From: Pseudocercospora fijiensis CIRAD86
Taxonomy: Eukaryota > Ascomycota > Dothideomycetes > Mycosphaerellales > Mycosphaerellaceae
Direction: 5' to 3'
DNA length: 64,000 nt
NCBI RefSeq assembly: GCF_000340215.1
Contig: NW_006921546.1
Location: forward strand, 256,788-320,787
Shown: piece by piece, positions 35,148 through 48,010 of the stretch
How the letters are laid out: each line of letters opens with the position of its first letter
Position numbering within the stretch: position 1 is the first letter of the stretch
Made by a program: the position numbers and the translations under genes
The notes under the pieces: model-generated
Told to the model about the DNA's origin: nothing
Database searches by the model: none
Seen by the model: only the letters and a program-made list of their open reading frames with translations

Positions 35148-35227
35148 CTAGCAAACTAACCTAAACTAAACTAGATCTTCGGCTTAGCAAACTAAACTAA
35201 ACTAACCTAAACTACTACGGAGTCTAG
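35148..35227. repeat. end of a MITE-like repeat related to 19007-19400
   Basis: It shares with 19320-19400 the order TAGCAAACTAA runs, TTCGGCTTAGCAAACTAAAC, then ACTACTACGG and the end GTCTAG. The end abuts the integrase C-terminus of element D (35228), so the element carrying this end interrupts or truncates D. The other end was not found. Confidence 0.65.
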
Positions 35228-38200
35228 ATTATAGGGTAGATACGTAATACTAGGGGGAGATCGAGCTCGTAGGCGAGGTTACCGACTAGACGTACTACTT
35301 TAAATAGTCTAGTACGCTACGTAGAGAGCTTGCGATTAGGGTTCCCTAGTAGGCGGTATCCCTTATATAGCTTAAGTAGTACCTTTTAGCCTGTCTTAAA
35401 GGAAATAGGGCGATGCTTGCGGTCGTATTAGTCCTTTATTATCGCTGCCGCCTACGCGAGAGAGTCTATAGCCTAATCGCGTACCTCCTATCTTAATACT
35501 AAGTAGTCTTCCGTAGGGAGCTCGGTAAGGGGGTTTAGCGCGTCTAAGTTCGTCTTAAATCCTTAAATTAGAATATTAGGTACCTCTCTAGTAGAAGCAT
35601 TCCTAGCGTTATTAAGCTCGGCCTAGATATATAGAAGTGCGTCCGTCTAATTAGCGTCTAGATAATTAGAGGTAAAGAATCGGAGAGCGATTTCTACGGT
35701 CTAATTAGTTTGCTTAGACTAGCCGTCCGACTAGGGATAGTACGCTATCGTTGCAAAGAACCTCGTACCTAACTTCTTAAAGGCTACCTTTATAAATTCG
35801 CTAAGCTAAATAGGGTCCTAGTCGCCGATTATAATAGCCGGAAGGTTGCGTTATATTTCGACGTAGCCTTAGATCTAGTCGCTACTATATTGCTACGCCG
35901 TCTACGTTAATTTACACTTGCGTAGTATAACGCGCTTAGAGTACTTATATGTCTCTATAACTTACTATAAGGAACCTATCGTAGCCGTCCTTATTAGGTA
36001 GTAGGCCGTAAACCTAGTCTATAGTAATAGCGTACTATAGAATAGGCTAGCATTTAATCGGCTATAATTTACCGTATAGAGGATAGTATAGCGTCTAGTT
36101 TAGGATATACTTAGAGCAATAAGCGATATACTTAGAGACCTCGCGCCCGAGCTAGCGTATATAGAAACTAGCGTATAGACGAGCGTAAGTACGGTAATAA
36201 CCTACGTAGTAATAATAATTATAAGCTATTTAGAAAACCTCCTTATATAGGGAACGGGGAATGTATAGCCTCTCTCTACTATCGGTATCGTTCTTAAAAT
36301 AAATAAGGTCGTCGCGTAAGAAAAAGCAAAGTCCTAATAGACTCGACTCGGCCTCGCCTATAATGTCCGCTTCCTTATAATTAGGGTTATCGTTAGTATC
36401 TAGGGTCCTCTTAGCGGCGTCTCGTAGGCGGCGTTCTTCTATAGCGTTTAGCTAAGCTAGGATTGCGGCCTAATAGGGGTCCTTAGCGTATCCTACCTTT
36501 AAGTCGTTTTTAAATTTAGCGGCGAGTTCTACGAGTACGGAGTAGAAAACTATAGGCTCGTCGGACGTATACGTTCTACTAGAGTGCTTATCGATTATCG
36601 TAGCGTAAAAACAAATTGTACCCTCGCTTTCGTATAGGTATATATAGTATACGTCGATTATATTATTCGCGGGGGTAGGATCGTCGTATACTAGGGAATC
36701 TAGTATATTATATACCTAATCTGCCGCTCGGTTAAGGTCCGCTACGAGCCTACTTAAGGCATCTAGTATACTATAAAGGCGTCCTAGGCGGCAATATACC
36801 TTAAGCTTAGGGTACTAAGAGAGGTACTAACTAGCTCGTACTAGACGGAGATTAAGCTTATCCGTAGACGTAGTCGTCGCTAGGCTCGCTACCGTTATAA
36901 TACCTAGGGCCGCTATATAGTCGGAAAACACGTATACCGGCTTGCGTACCGCCTATAGGATTATTCGTACCTTACGTACTATCTAGACTAGTCCGCTAAC
37001 CTCGAGCTCGGTAGCTAGGTACCGCTTCTCTACGTCCGTAAGGGCTTTACTAAGGTATATAATAACTTATACCTAATCTGCCGGGAAGCGTACGGCTTTA
37101 CTATTCTCGATAGTCGGTTCTAGATCTCCCTTAACGTAGTATACTACTACTGCGAATCTCTAGGTATCTAGGTCGATATATATAGGGCGATTAGGGTCCG
37201 CGTAATAGGAGAACTTAATATCGCGGTATATCTATCTTAGGATATCGAAGGCTTTGTATTCCGTCTCTAGTAGTTTATCCGAGTCGAAGGCTAGGGTCCT
37301 TATAGCGTAGCGCTTACGCTTATTGCCTTTATTCGCTAGGCTAAAACGTAGGAGCTCTTTCTTACGGTTCTCGAATAGCATCGTAATCGTAAAGTAGTAT
37401 AGAATATACTAGCGTTGCTATCTAGTAAGTCCTAAGTAAAATTTAATATCCTTTAGCGTAGTAGGGAATTTCAAGTCTAGAATAGCCTAGACCTTCTCCT
37501 TATAAGTAGTATATCCTAGTCCTAATACTCGTTAGCCTAAAAGCTTCGTAGATAGATATACGAGGAACGACTTATATAGTACGATACTAATATTCTTAGC
37601 TGCTAGGCACTCGAAAACGGCGTCTAGGTACTATAGGTACTCTCTAAAGGTATAGGAATAGATAATAATATCGTCGATATAAGCGCGGTAGTAGGACTTA
37701 TATCGCTTAAGGATCTTGTTAAGCTAGCGCTAGACATATTACACGCTATTTAAAAAACCTATAATAGCTACGTATATCTATTCTTAGCCGCGGTAGCTAT
37801 TAATCGCGAATTTGCTACGGTCCTTCTCGGCTACTATAGTATAGTACTAGCTATTAATAGAAAAACGCGACGGCGTCTACTATTATAATATAGGTCGAGC
37901 CGCGTAGCGCCTTAATAATATCCTCTTATCTAGGGAGCGGATAAGAGTCCTTAACTATAATCTTGTTTAGGCCCCTAATATCCACGACCGTACGCCCTTT
38001 ATAGACTAGCTTGCCGTCTACTATTATTATTTTCTAGACTACGAAGACTAGGAACCTAAATTAAGTAGGCTTAGTAGTAAAGGATATCTTTCCTTATACG
38101 TATAGCAGGTCGAACGTTTTATTTATAACCTCTTTATCGGGGGCGTAGAGCGGATACGCTACTATAGGGACCTTATCGTTTTCGTATCCTAGCTTTAGCG

Positions 38201-39180
38201 TAACTTCTAGGAAATCGGACTTAGGAATGTCTATAGTAGTGCCCTTGTCTTTCTATAGCTCTTCGTACTTCTTTACTATAGCCTCGATAAGTTATACCTA
38301 CTCCTAGGTACCGTAGGCCGTTATACCGTTAAAAAGCTACGTCTCCTTTATAGGGTTTAGTAGGTCCGGTAGCGGAAGGCTAGCTACGGCGTAATCTTCA
38401 GGCGCGATATAGTAGTAGCCGTAGTAGTCGCACTCGCGTACGTACCCTATTTTTATATATCGTAGTAGAGTCTATAGCTAATCCGTATCGTTACGGACCT
38501 ATACGAAATTTACTATAGCGTCTATAACTACGGCGTAAATAGTTAGGGCCTTATTCTTAAGCTTCTAGTTTTGCGGGTAGAAGGCTACGTCTCGATCTAT
38601 AGGAAGGTCTATTCTAAACTAGATAGGTACCGAAGTTACTATCTACGGTACTAGAACGACGTTCTTATCGCTAGAGTATATAAGCGTATAGAACTTAACC
38701 TAATCTTTATAGCCTACTAGTAGGGGAATCTTCGCTTTTTCGTAGGAATTAATCGTTGCTATATAGTATAGTATATTAATCTTAATGCCCTCCGGGCTAA
38801 TAATATCTATCGCTATAAGGAACTTAGTACTAAGCTCTCTAACGATATATATCTTATAATATATATAGGCGATAACCTTAGAGCCCTTAACGATTTCTAG
38901 TACCTAAAAGTCGAGATCTACGTACTTACTAATATCCGTCGAACCTACGCCCTTAACCTTTAGCAAAGCTACTAAGCGCTTACGCTCGATATCTAGGCAC
39001 GTCTAGTATAGGAAGGCCTTATCGATAAGTAATACTATCGCGCTTATATCTAGGTAGACTACGTATTCGGTGCTATCCTTCTATAGGCGTACGACCGTAC
39101 GTAAATAATAATAGCCTCGAAACGCGTACCCTCCTTTAACCTTAGGCAACGTAGCGGACTTAATAAGCCTAGCGTCCTCT
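35228..39180 (-). pseudogene. pol relic of element D (Ty3/Gypsy)
   Basis: A continuous - strand frame with RIP stops. Protease-like LLIDKAFL near 39030. RT from about 38060 (GRTVVDIRGLNKII) with an intact YIDD at 37690-37661. RNase H is near 37200-36900. Integrase is at about 36500-35500, with the C-terminal part near 35430-35230 (KVLLKLYKGYRL, then FKVVRLVGNLAYELDLP). The frame stops dead at 35228 against the MITE-like end, so the 3' UTR and 3' LTR of D are missing or not recognised. It is split from its gag by element C. Confidence 0.85.
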
Positions 39181-39377
39181 TATAAGAAGGGTTATATTAG
39201 CAAGTAGATAGGGTAGTAGTAGGTACAAGCAGTATTCGATAAGGATCTAGGAGGAGAGGGAGGAAGGTAGGAGAATTAGCCTAACGCTAAGCGCTAAGCC
39301 CTGCCTAAGGCATTAAGACCCTAGCTTTACTCGGCCTAGTTATATACTAATTACGTATAGCCTCTTTAGCCCTAATA
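39181..39377 (-). repeat. 3' LTR of element C
   Basis: 197 bp, beginning TATAAGAAGG and ending CCCTAATA on the + strand; pairs with 46171-46367. Confidence 0.92.
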
Positions 39378-40658
39378 TACGCTTCCCTTCTAAAGGCCGC
39401 GCCCTCGTAGCCTATCTATATCCTAATCTCGACCTCTATTACTACTAACTTAGCAAATCTAATAAGCTACTTAGCCGCGCTAAATCAAACACTTAACTAC
39501 CTAATTATATAACTATATTAAACCTTACCTTCTAGCACAATGCCTACTTCTAACTACGCTATTACTACTACTATAGTAATAATAAGGTGTTATATAGCTA
39601 TACGAATTAAAGGCTAGTAACTAATTGTGGTACAAGCGCACCTTCCCTACTATGATAGGTAGGTATACGGGGTATTGTAGCACTACCCCCGTTCTAAGTA
39701 AGGTTGTCCGAGTTCTTTGCGTCTACTCTAAAAGACCTAGCAATGTTCGTTTCGAGGGCTTATTTCCGTTGTTTCCGAGGGATTGTTCTTATTATTATAA
39801 GGGCTATTATTTACTGTCGTAGTTTTACTAGCCCTAATTAGTTAGGTTTAGTAGCCTTTAATTGTTAATCTTATCTTATCTTTTAAAAACACAGTTCGTC
39901 TAGTTTCTATAAGTAAAGGCTATTATAAGTATAATAGTTAAGGTTCGCCTCGCTTAAAGGGTCGGAAAGATCGAGGAGTAACCTATTATCCGTAAGATCG
40001 ACCCTAGCTAGCTTAGCTCTATAGTTTTTGCCCTTAGTTAATCTATTAGTCGCTTAATCTTTTAAGCGGCTTAAAGTTTTAATTAAACCTTTAATATAGC
40101 TATTCTTTTGACTTAACCGGTATAGCGCGCTCTAGCTTATAGTATAAGTAAGGTTATATCTATAGGCGTAGCGACAATAGTAGGTAATATTAATAATAGC
40201 GGCGCTAGCCGTCTTAGCGCCGACTTTACCTTGCTTCTAATTTCCTTCTTTAACTAATAACAACTCGGTAATACTGTTACTAATATAGCCGTGTCTTTTC
40301 TTTAAGTAGTAACACACTCCGTAATACCGTTACTAATATAGCCGCGCTAGCCGCCGGTATACTACTAGCTCGTAGCGCGACACTATTATCTTTATGACCG
40401 TCCTTCGTACGCGCGCGCGTATCGCCCTTGTCGATCGCTTAGGCCTTAGGGCCTCGGTAGGATAAAGGAACAAGAGGGGAACCTAAGTGCTAGAAGAAGG
40501 CCTTATAGGGCGCATTAGTAAAGAGGTAGAGCCCTTAAAAGAGCATGCGATTAGTTAACGCGCTATAGCGCGCTTGTTAACACTCGGTGCGCGTTTACTA
40601 TAGTAGTATAGTCTTATTATCCTTTATCGCTAACAATTGCTTACCTCTAATTAGTTAG
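39378..40658 (-). other. non-coding 3' region of element C
   Basis: Counterpart of 11558-12745 (A) and 32175-33397 (B), including the two-copy repeat (about 40245-40348). The 65-codon open frame at 39625-39822 is antisense to the element and is not conserved as a coding frame in A or B, so I do not call it a gene. Confidence 0.65.
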
Positions 40659-40686
40659 CTAATAGCACCCTAGGGATACTATTAAT
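40659..40686 (-). repeat. C5G4-type palindrome after pol of C
   Basis: CTAATAGCACCC, TAGG, then GATACTATTAAT on the + strand. The C-rich centre is partly mutated (CCCTAGGG) but the arms match those in A and B. Confidence 0.78.
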
Positions 40687-40699
40687 CCTAAGCCTTAGT

Positions 40700-43600
40700 A
40701 ACATTACGAGCTTTTAGCCTTCTTCTTGTTCTTTACGCTAGTCTAATACTTATCTAACAACTTAGTTATATCCTCGAAGGAACCTTTAGCTTCCTACGAG
40801 TCCTATTTAGGTAAATAGCCTTACTACCTTAATAGGTATTCCTTCTTGCCCTGCCTAGTTCGGTGCTTTAGGATACGTTCTGCTAACTATAGCTCTTTAC
40901 TATTAGCTAGTATATCTTCGTGTTTGGTAGGGGCTTCTTTAAGGCCTCCGCGGTAGTAATATAGTTTAAGGAGAGAGATATAGAAGGTGTTATAGATAGT
41001 ATAGTATAGTAGAAGCTATAACTAGTAGGCCTAGCTATTACCCTTCGGTTCTCGGACTCGGAAGGGGCTAATAAACCGTAGTGCCAATTTAGGGCGTGTT
41101 TTACTATTAGGTAATAGGTGTTTGCGGATGCGGAGGTTCTTCGTACTAAGTATAACTATATCGCCTTACTTAAAGGCTATTAGTGTATAGCGCTTATCGT
41201 AGTAGGTCTTTTAGTACTCTTAAGCCTTTGTTAGCGTCTTAGCTATCTTAGCGTAGATTTCTCGCATCTTTTAAACCCTCTCGATAGCCGCTAGTGTTTT
41301 AGGGGCTTAACGCACTTCCCTTTCCTTATACTCGGCCTCGAGCGATAGGGGGTTTTATAGCATAGCAGCGTTCTAGCCTATTATAGCTATATAGGGTGAG
41401 ACCTTAGTTAATAAATGCATACTATTGTTGTATACGAATTCGGCCGGTTATAGGAGGTCGACCTATCTATTAGAGTCCTTATTAATATAGCTTCGTAGGT
41501 ATTGCTATAGCGTAGCATTCTGCCTCTCGGTCTAACCGTCTGTTTATAGATAGAAGGCTATAGATAGCCGATACTTTAGTCTTAGCTATAGGTATATCTT
41601 ACTCTAATAATAAGATATAAATATCGAGCCTCGGTTAGAAACTATCCCCTTAGGGGTTCCCTAATAGCTATAGAAGATATTGTTCTATAGTGCTTTAGCT
41701 ATATTAATAGCAGTCTAATCCTTCCGAGCGGGGATATAGCGAGCGCCCTTAGTAAACCGGTCTACGACGACTAGGATAGCGTTAAAGATGTCTTTGCTTT
41801 CTTTTCGCATAGTAGGGGGAAGACCTATTATAAAGTCTATTATAAGCTCTATAAATAGCTTATAAGGGATTCGTAATAAGGACAACTCGCTAAAAGGCTA
41901 ATGCTTTAGTGCCTTAATACGTTAATATACGGCATACGTATTTACGTAGTCCTTTATATCCCGCTTACTATTTAGCTAGTAGTATATACGCGATAGTAGC
42001 TCGTATAACCTCTCTATACTATAGTAACCGGCAAGCTTACTATTATAGTATCGCTTAAGAAGCTCTTATCGTATCGAATACTCGGTAGGGATATACAATC
42101 TGCCCTTATAGCGCAAATAGCTATTAGTATTAATCGACTAATTCTTCCTAGATCTAGCCTTGCGGCTACTTCTAAGCTAATCTATACGAGCCGTAGCAAA
42201 GGCGTCCCTTTGCTAAGCATATAACAGCTTATCTATAAATGCTCGGCTATTACCGTCTACAAGTTCGCTTAATAGTACCCTCGCTATCTTACGTAGTACG
42301 CACTATATATATCTAGTAGCACTAGTAGCTAGATTAACTATAGTAGTACTATCGCTATTACTATATATTGCGATATCGACTAGGGAGTTATTATAGTCCT
42401 TCCTATTAGTATTATTAGCCCTTGCCTTAATACGCACTATTAATATAGTAAGAGCATTAATATACTTTAAGCCGTCGCGGAGTCCGGTAAGCCGCTTATC
42501 CTACGCTTACTTATTAATAATACGGGCTATAGCAATCTTATACTATAGGGTTAGAAACAATAAATTAATAGATTGCTAAGTCTCGCTATCGTAATTAGGC
42601 CGCCTCGATAGACTATTAGTAGGGTTACTTACGCCTAGCCGATATAGAACATTAAAATCAAACCTAGCGAGGTAGACGGCCTATCTAGCCTATCGACCTA
42701 TAACTCTAGTAACCTTAGTAATACTATAGAGGTTGTTATAGTCTATATAGACCTATATTGTATATTAGGCCCTATCGAGGTAGTGCCTCTAATACTTAAA
42801 GGCCTCGATAATAGCTAAGAGCTCTTGCTCGTAGGTCTCGTAGCGACGCTTAGTATTAATTATCTTCCTCGAGAAGAAGGCAATCGGGTACTAGTAATAG
42901 TCCTTATCCGATTGTTATAACATAATAGCTAATATAGCAAACTATAAAGCGTTAGTCTCAATACGGATCTGTTTGCTTAGTACAAAATAGTGCAATAAGG
43001 GGACTTTAGTAAAGCGTTGCTTTAGACCGTTAAAAGCGGCTTATACTCTATTAGTCTATTTGAACTCTCTAGTAGGGTTGGCCTTAGTTTTAGTAAGCTT
43101 AGTTAGTAGTATTATATGCCTCGAATAGCCCTTAATAAACCGACGGTAGAAGTTAGCGAAGCCGAAGAATAACTAAAGTTCCTTAATACTAGTAGGTGTT
43201 AGCTACTTAGTAATAGTCTTAATCCGATTAGGATTAGCCTTAACACCCTCGGTTAATACGAGGAAGCTAAGGAAGGCTACCTCTTTAGTAGCAAAGGTAT
43301 ATTTAGAAGGCTTGCAATATAGTCTATAGGCCCGTAAGCGGTCGAGCACCTTACGTACTATAGCCTAGTATTCTATAATGTTAGGTAAATAGGTATAAAC
43401 TAGAATGTTATCTAGGTAAACTATATAGAGGTAGTCTAATAGGCCTAAAAGGGCCCGATTAATATAGGACTAGAATGTAGTAGGGGTATTAGCTAGCCTA
43501 AATAGTATAACTAAGTACTCGAAATAGCTATAGCGAGTACGGAAGGCTGTTTTCTATTTATCGCCCTTACGAATATAGATGCGATAGTACGCATCCTTAA

Positions 43601-44600
43601 TGTCTAATATAGTATAGTAGTAGGTACTAGAAAGGCGATCGAGGGTCTTATTAATAAGCGGAAGTAGACAGCGGTCTTTAATAGTAATAGCATTAAGTCT
43701 ACGGTAATTAATATATAGGCGTAGGCTACTATCCTTCTTTAGAACAAACAGGATTAGTATACTAGTAGGGCTATTGCTATATCGAATTCGACTATTAGCT
43801 AGGTTCTTATCTAGGTACTTACGTAATATAGCAAGCTCTCGTTTACTAAGGTTATAGAGGGGCCTAAAAGGAACCTCCTTGCCCTATATAATATCGATCT
43901 TATAGTCCGTCTCTTTTAATATAGGCAATGTCGATGCTAGGTAGTATTTAAATACATCGATATAGGTCTCTCGAATAGGCTATAGTATACGAGCGAGCTA
44001 ATTAGGGTCTATACTATTAGGGGGCATAGGTTTATCGTTATCTCCGCCGAGAAGGTTAGCTATCGGATTAGCTAAGGTAGGTATTAGGTTGCTAATAAAC
44101 AGGACCCTAATATCGTTAGGGCACTCGCTAACATTAATGTATTTAATATCCTCCTTCCTAGCGATTCTAAATCGCTACTATTAAAGGCCTAAGTCTATAG
44201 TTATAGCGTAGTACTTAAGAACAGGGTTGCTAATAACAATATCGGATAGAAGGCTATCTATATCTACTACGTAGGCGGTAAAATCCGCTTATTGCCGAGG
44301 TCGTCCCTTAGAACTATAGGAACATAGTAAGCTCTATAGGTTAAGTGCCGGGCTTTATTAAACTAAGCAAGGATTGGTAGGTTAGCCCTATTCAATTGTC
44401 GAAGGTCTAATTGCTTAGCTAGGCGATAGCTAATAAAGGCACTAACTGAATTTCCTAGATCTAGTATAACCTTAGTCTTATAGTTAGTTCTATATATGTC
44501 CTATATAAGGTAGGTACGTATAATAGCTAGCACAATGTCGATAGTCTTACGCCGTACGAGGCTAATAGTTAGTGCGGCGCTTATTCTTTTTTCGAGGGTT
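40700..44600 (-). pseudogene. pol relic of element C (PR-RT-RH-IN-chromodomain)
   Basis: Reverse-strand homologue of the pol of A and B. The chromodomain is at about 40920-40720. The RT active site near 43440-43400 reads IVYLDNILVYT (YLDD to YLDN). RT, RNase H and integrase lie in the usual order. Stops are TAG/TAA. Confidence 0.87.
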
Positions 44601-46130
44601 AGCCTATAGGGGTAGCGTTAGCTACTAAAAGGTGCTTTCGGTAATCGGCAGTAGTACGGTCGATTCGGGCCTAGTCTCGAGGTCTATCGTATTAGCCTAG
44701 TAGATAGCTAGTACTATTATAGTTAAAGCACTTCAATCCGGTTAGAAGGTTGCTAGACCCGCTCGGGTTAGCGCTAGAATTAGAGGAACGATTAGGGGTA
44801 TATAGAAATAAGCCCCTTCCTTGCCCTCTTCCTTACTAGGGGTTTCTACCGCAGTATAGGCCCTTGCCTCTTCTACGTTAGTAGCCGCTACTGTTTCTAT
44901 TGTTAGTAGTATTCGTTTAGGGAGTACTTCCTTAGTTTCTACTACGGCTACGGTTGTTAGTAGCTAGCCGTATCTTAGATTCTAACCGTTACTAAAGCTA
45001 TACTATACGCTCTATAGTTTCGACTTTAACTGTAAATTAAATGCGTATAAGATTAGCCTATTCAAACACACGGCGGCGGTCTAATTTAAGGACTAATTCC
45101 TATCTTAATTTAGGTCGTACTTCGGAGATCTAGATAGAGTCGGTCTTAGCTAGCAAATCGTCTTTAAGGGTCTTTAAATAGGCCTCGAAGGATCGAGAGG
45201 ATTAGTCGGCCTTTTGCTTAGTACGTAGGTATTAGTCCTATATATATTACTGTCGTAATATAGGGTTGCTAAGGGTATTTAGCATAATAGTCTTATAGTC
45301 TTGCTATTTTATAGCGGCTTAGTTATAGAGGGAGTTAAAATAGTTATCCTAGGTACGCTTTAGATCGCTATTAATATACTATATAGCATAGACAACTAAT
45401 AAGTAGTCGTCTAGAAGGGCCCTCGGTACATTCCGCTAGTTTAATTTATACTTACGTATGTGATTATTGTACTGCTTGCGACTAGAGCCGTTAAACACGG
45501 TATAGTCCTTAAGCTTAGTATCCTTCTTTTAGACGGGTAGTAAGGAAGGCCCTACTACTTATTTAGCGTTAGTTATTAGGGACTCCTATAGGCGGCGAAT
45601 CTCGAGGAGGTTATCCTTTAGCTATTGTTCTTAACGTAAGGCAGTAAGCCTGTTCTAGATAGCTTCTTAAAGTCTCGCTATCGGCTAGGGGCTAAAGGCT
45701 AGCTAGCTATATCGTCGATTAACAATGTTATTAAGAATATCGTTAATAGGCAATTCTAGATTATTACCTAGGACTATAGGTTCTTTAGTAGGCCCTTTAG
45801 TAGGCTCTTTAGCGGGAACTATACTACTAGCGTTGTTATTGCTAGCGCTACTAGCGGCGCCGCGGTTGTTATTGTTGCTTCGTAATAAGCCGGCTATTAT
45901 AAAGGGTAATACTAATAATATATTATAGGCCCCTAAGATACGGATATAGCGGAATTAGCGGGTATCGGCTTAGTGCGATTAATTTAGTATAATAGGCCGT
46001 ATAGAAGGCCTTGTTTAATAATTAGTACGGTTGTTTTTAATAGAATAGTACGTATAGGTCCCGTTCTTCGGGCGTAATATAGTTAAATCGATGGTTTTCG
46101 TAGCTATACCGCTAAAAGCTTAAAATAAGG
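44600..46130 (-). pseudogene. gag relic of element C
   Basis: Homologue of the gag of A and B. The zinc knuckle near 44730-44680 reads KCFNYNSTSYLLG, with one Cys and the His changed to Tyr. An Arg/Gly-rich part is near 44900-44800. The open frame at 45725-45928 on the + strand is antisense and a shadow. Confidence 0.82.
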
Positions 46131-46159
46131 ACTATCTAGCTGCTGCCCTTAAAGGGTAG

Positions 46160-46169
46160 ATCGAATACT
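46160..46169 (-). other. putative self-priming primer binding site of C
   Basis: ATCGAATACT on the + strand, one base inside the 5' LTR border. It is complementary to AGTATTCGAT at 46221-46230 inside the LTR. Same layout as A and B. Confidence 0.6.
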
Positions 46170-46170
46170 A

Positions 46171-46367
46171 TATAAGAAGGGTTATGTTAGCAGGTAGATA
46201 GGGTAGTAGTAGGTACAAGTAGTATTCGATAAGGATCTAGGAGGAGAGGGAGGAAGGTAGGAGAATTAGCCTAACGCTAAGCGCTAAGCCCTGCCTAAGG
46301 CATTAAGACCCTAGCTTTACTCGGCCTAGTTATATACTAATTATATATAGCCTCTTTAGCCCTAATA
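46171..46367 (-). repeat. 5' LTR of element C
   Basis: 197 bp, followed by the TSD CCTCT at 46368-46372. Confidence 0.92.
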
Positions 46368-46739
46368 CCTCTTCGGCGCTATCCTTCCTAGGCGTTAGCT
46401 CCGTAGCGTACTTAGTACGCCTATATTCCTATAAGCGATTATTACTATCGAACTTTAAGCTCTAGTTTAAGTATAAGAACTTTAAAGGCTATATCGTAGC
46501 GAAGGGTTCTATAGCTAGGGGAAGGTACTTACCGACGTAGAGGGAAAAGGGCGATAGTAGTAGAACGTCGCTATAGTATACTAATACGGAGTCCTATAAG
46601 AAGGCGTTATTATCTATATCGTCTAATCTCTAGTAGATATCTACCTAGTCGTTAAAATATACTAGTACGGAGTGCGGGCTTACTAGCCTCGCTAAGTAGC
46701 GTAAGCTTAATCGTAGACGTAAGTATAAACTCGGCTATA

Positions 46740-48010
46740 GGATAGATATAGGATCTTCGACCTAAGGCTCCGGTCTCTACTTATTAGCGTAATAGTTACG
46801 TAGGGCATTATTGTTTTAACGGCCGCGTTCTTACTAACCCTAGGTATCGCGTACGTCGTTTCGCGTACCCCTATCTTATCGTCTTCTACGATTAGCGTTT
46901 CGATTGCCGCCGCGTACTTCGTAGCCTCGATTATTATTACGTAGCTCCCTATTACAGTTAGAAGCGTACTCTTTTAGGCGTCCCTCTCTAGCTAGGGCTT
47001 GCCTATTGTTTTTTTAGTCTCGACGCTAATACTAGTTTTAATTAGTATAGCTACTATTTCTAGGGCGCTCGTTACTATAGCCGCCTACGTAACTACGACC
47101 TAACCTATCGCGATATCCGCGTACTACTCTAGTATACCGATTATCGAACCTACTAGCGTAACCGTAACCTAAAGTATCGCTATATACGCCTAAGGAATCG
47201 GCGTATCGGTCGTTATTACGAGCGTTTCGATACTATAATTTACCGTTATACCTATTATAGCCTCGTATAGTACCGTAGCTATCGGACTATAGGTACCTAC
47301 AGTACTATACTTCGTACTTGTCTTCTACGGCTCGCGTAAAAGTATAAATCGTATCGCTTAGTAAAGGCTTATCGCGCTTGTCCTATAGGCGCGGTTCGAA
47401 TCGTAGCTACGCCTAATAGAGGAGGGTATATAGCCTATTTAGGTCTATCTCGAGTCCTATCTCGCGTACGTAGCGGATATAGTTTATAATAAACTGCTAG
47501 GGTACTCTACGGTTACGTACGTCCTATACTATATAGGATTCGGCGTATAGCTTATCCTAGGCCTCGACGATAGATCTACTAAACTTGTCTCTTAGGGCTT
47601 TATACTAGCGCTCGATACCTTCTCCTCCGCGAATCGTGTTACGATTATTACTTATAAGCTCGTAAATAAACTATTACTATACGGCCCTACGGAGGCACTT
47701 AGTAAGCTAGGTACGTATAGTACGGGCGTAATTAATTATTACGTAGTCGCAAGCTACGTCTAGAAACAGGTATACTAAGGTAAATGTAACCTTATTGCCG
47801 TACGTATAGATATCCTAGCTATCTAAGTCTACGTATAGGGCGTCGGGGTAGAAGTACCCGATATCTATTAGGTTAAACCTCTCTAAACGCTAAGAACGCT
47901 ATAGGCTATAATAGGGTAAGCGGCTAAACTAAAAGTTATCGATATAGTACGGGTTAAAGTTGTAACCTCGGAGGCTATAGTTCCTACCCTAGGTACTAGA
48001 ATTACCTAGG
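46740..48010 (-). pseudogene. gag relic of element D
   Basis: A - strand frame with RIP stops. It begins near 47890 with IGYFYPDALYVDLDS, a block I associate with gag proteins of fungal Gypsy elements. LYAESYIV and YIRYVREIGLEIDLN follow, then a long Asn/Arg/Gly/Tyr-rich C-terminal part (47250-46750) that looks like an RNA-binding tail. No clear CCHC knuckle was seen. Confidence 0.65.

Larger units (their letters stand above)
39181..46367 (-). mobile_element. LTR retrotransposon C (Ty3/Gypsy, chromodomain), nested in D
   Basis: The 197-bp LTRs are at 39181-39377 and 46171-46367, with TSD CCTCT at 39176-39180 and 46368-46372. Length is 7187 bp. It is the same family as A (LTR closely alike) and B, in opposite orientation. 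Reading on the - strand: primer site 46169-46160, gag, pol with chromodomain, palindrome, 3' region. It is RIP-broken throughout. Confidence 0.93.

Noticed and set aside
39625..39822. 65-codon open frame on the + strand, rich in Cys and Tyr
   Set aside because: It lies in the 3' region of C, antisense to the element, and the corresponding regions of A and B do not keep it open.
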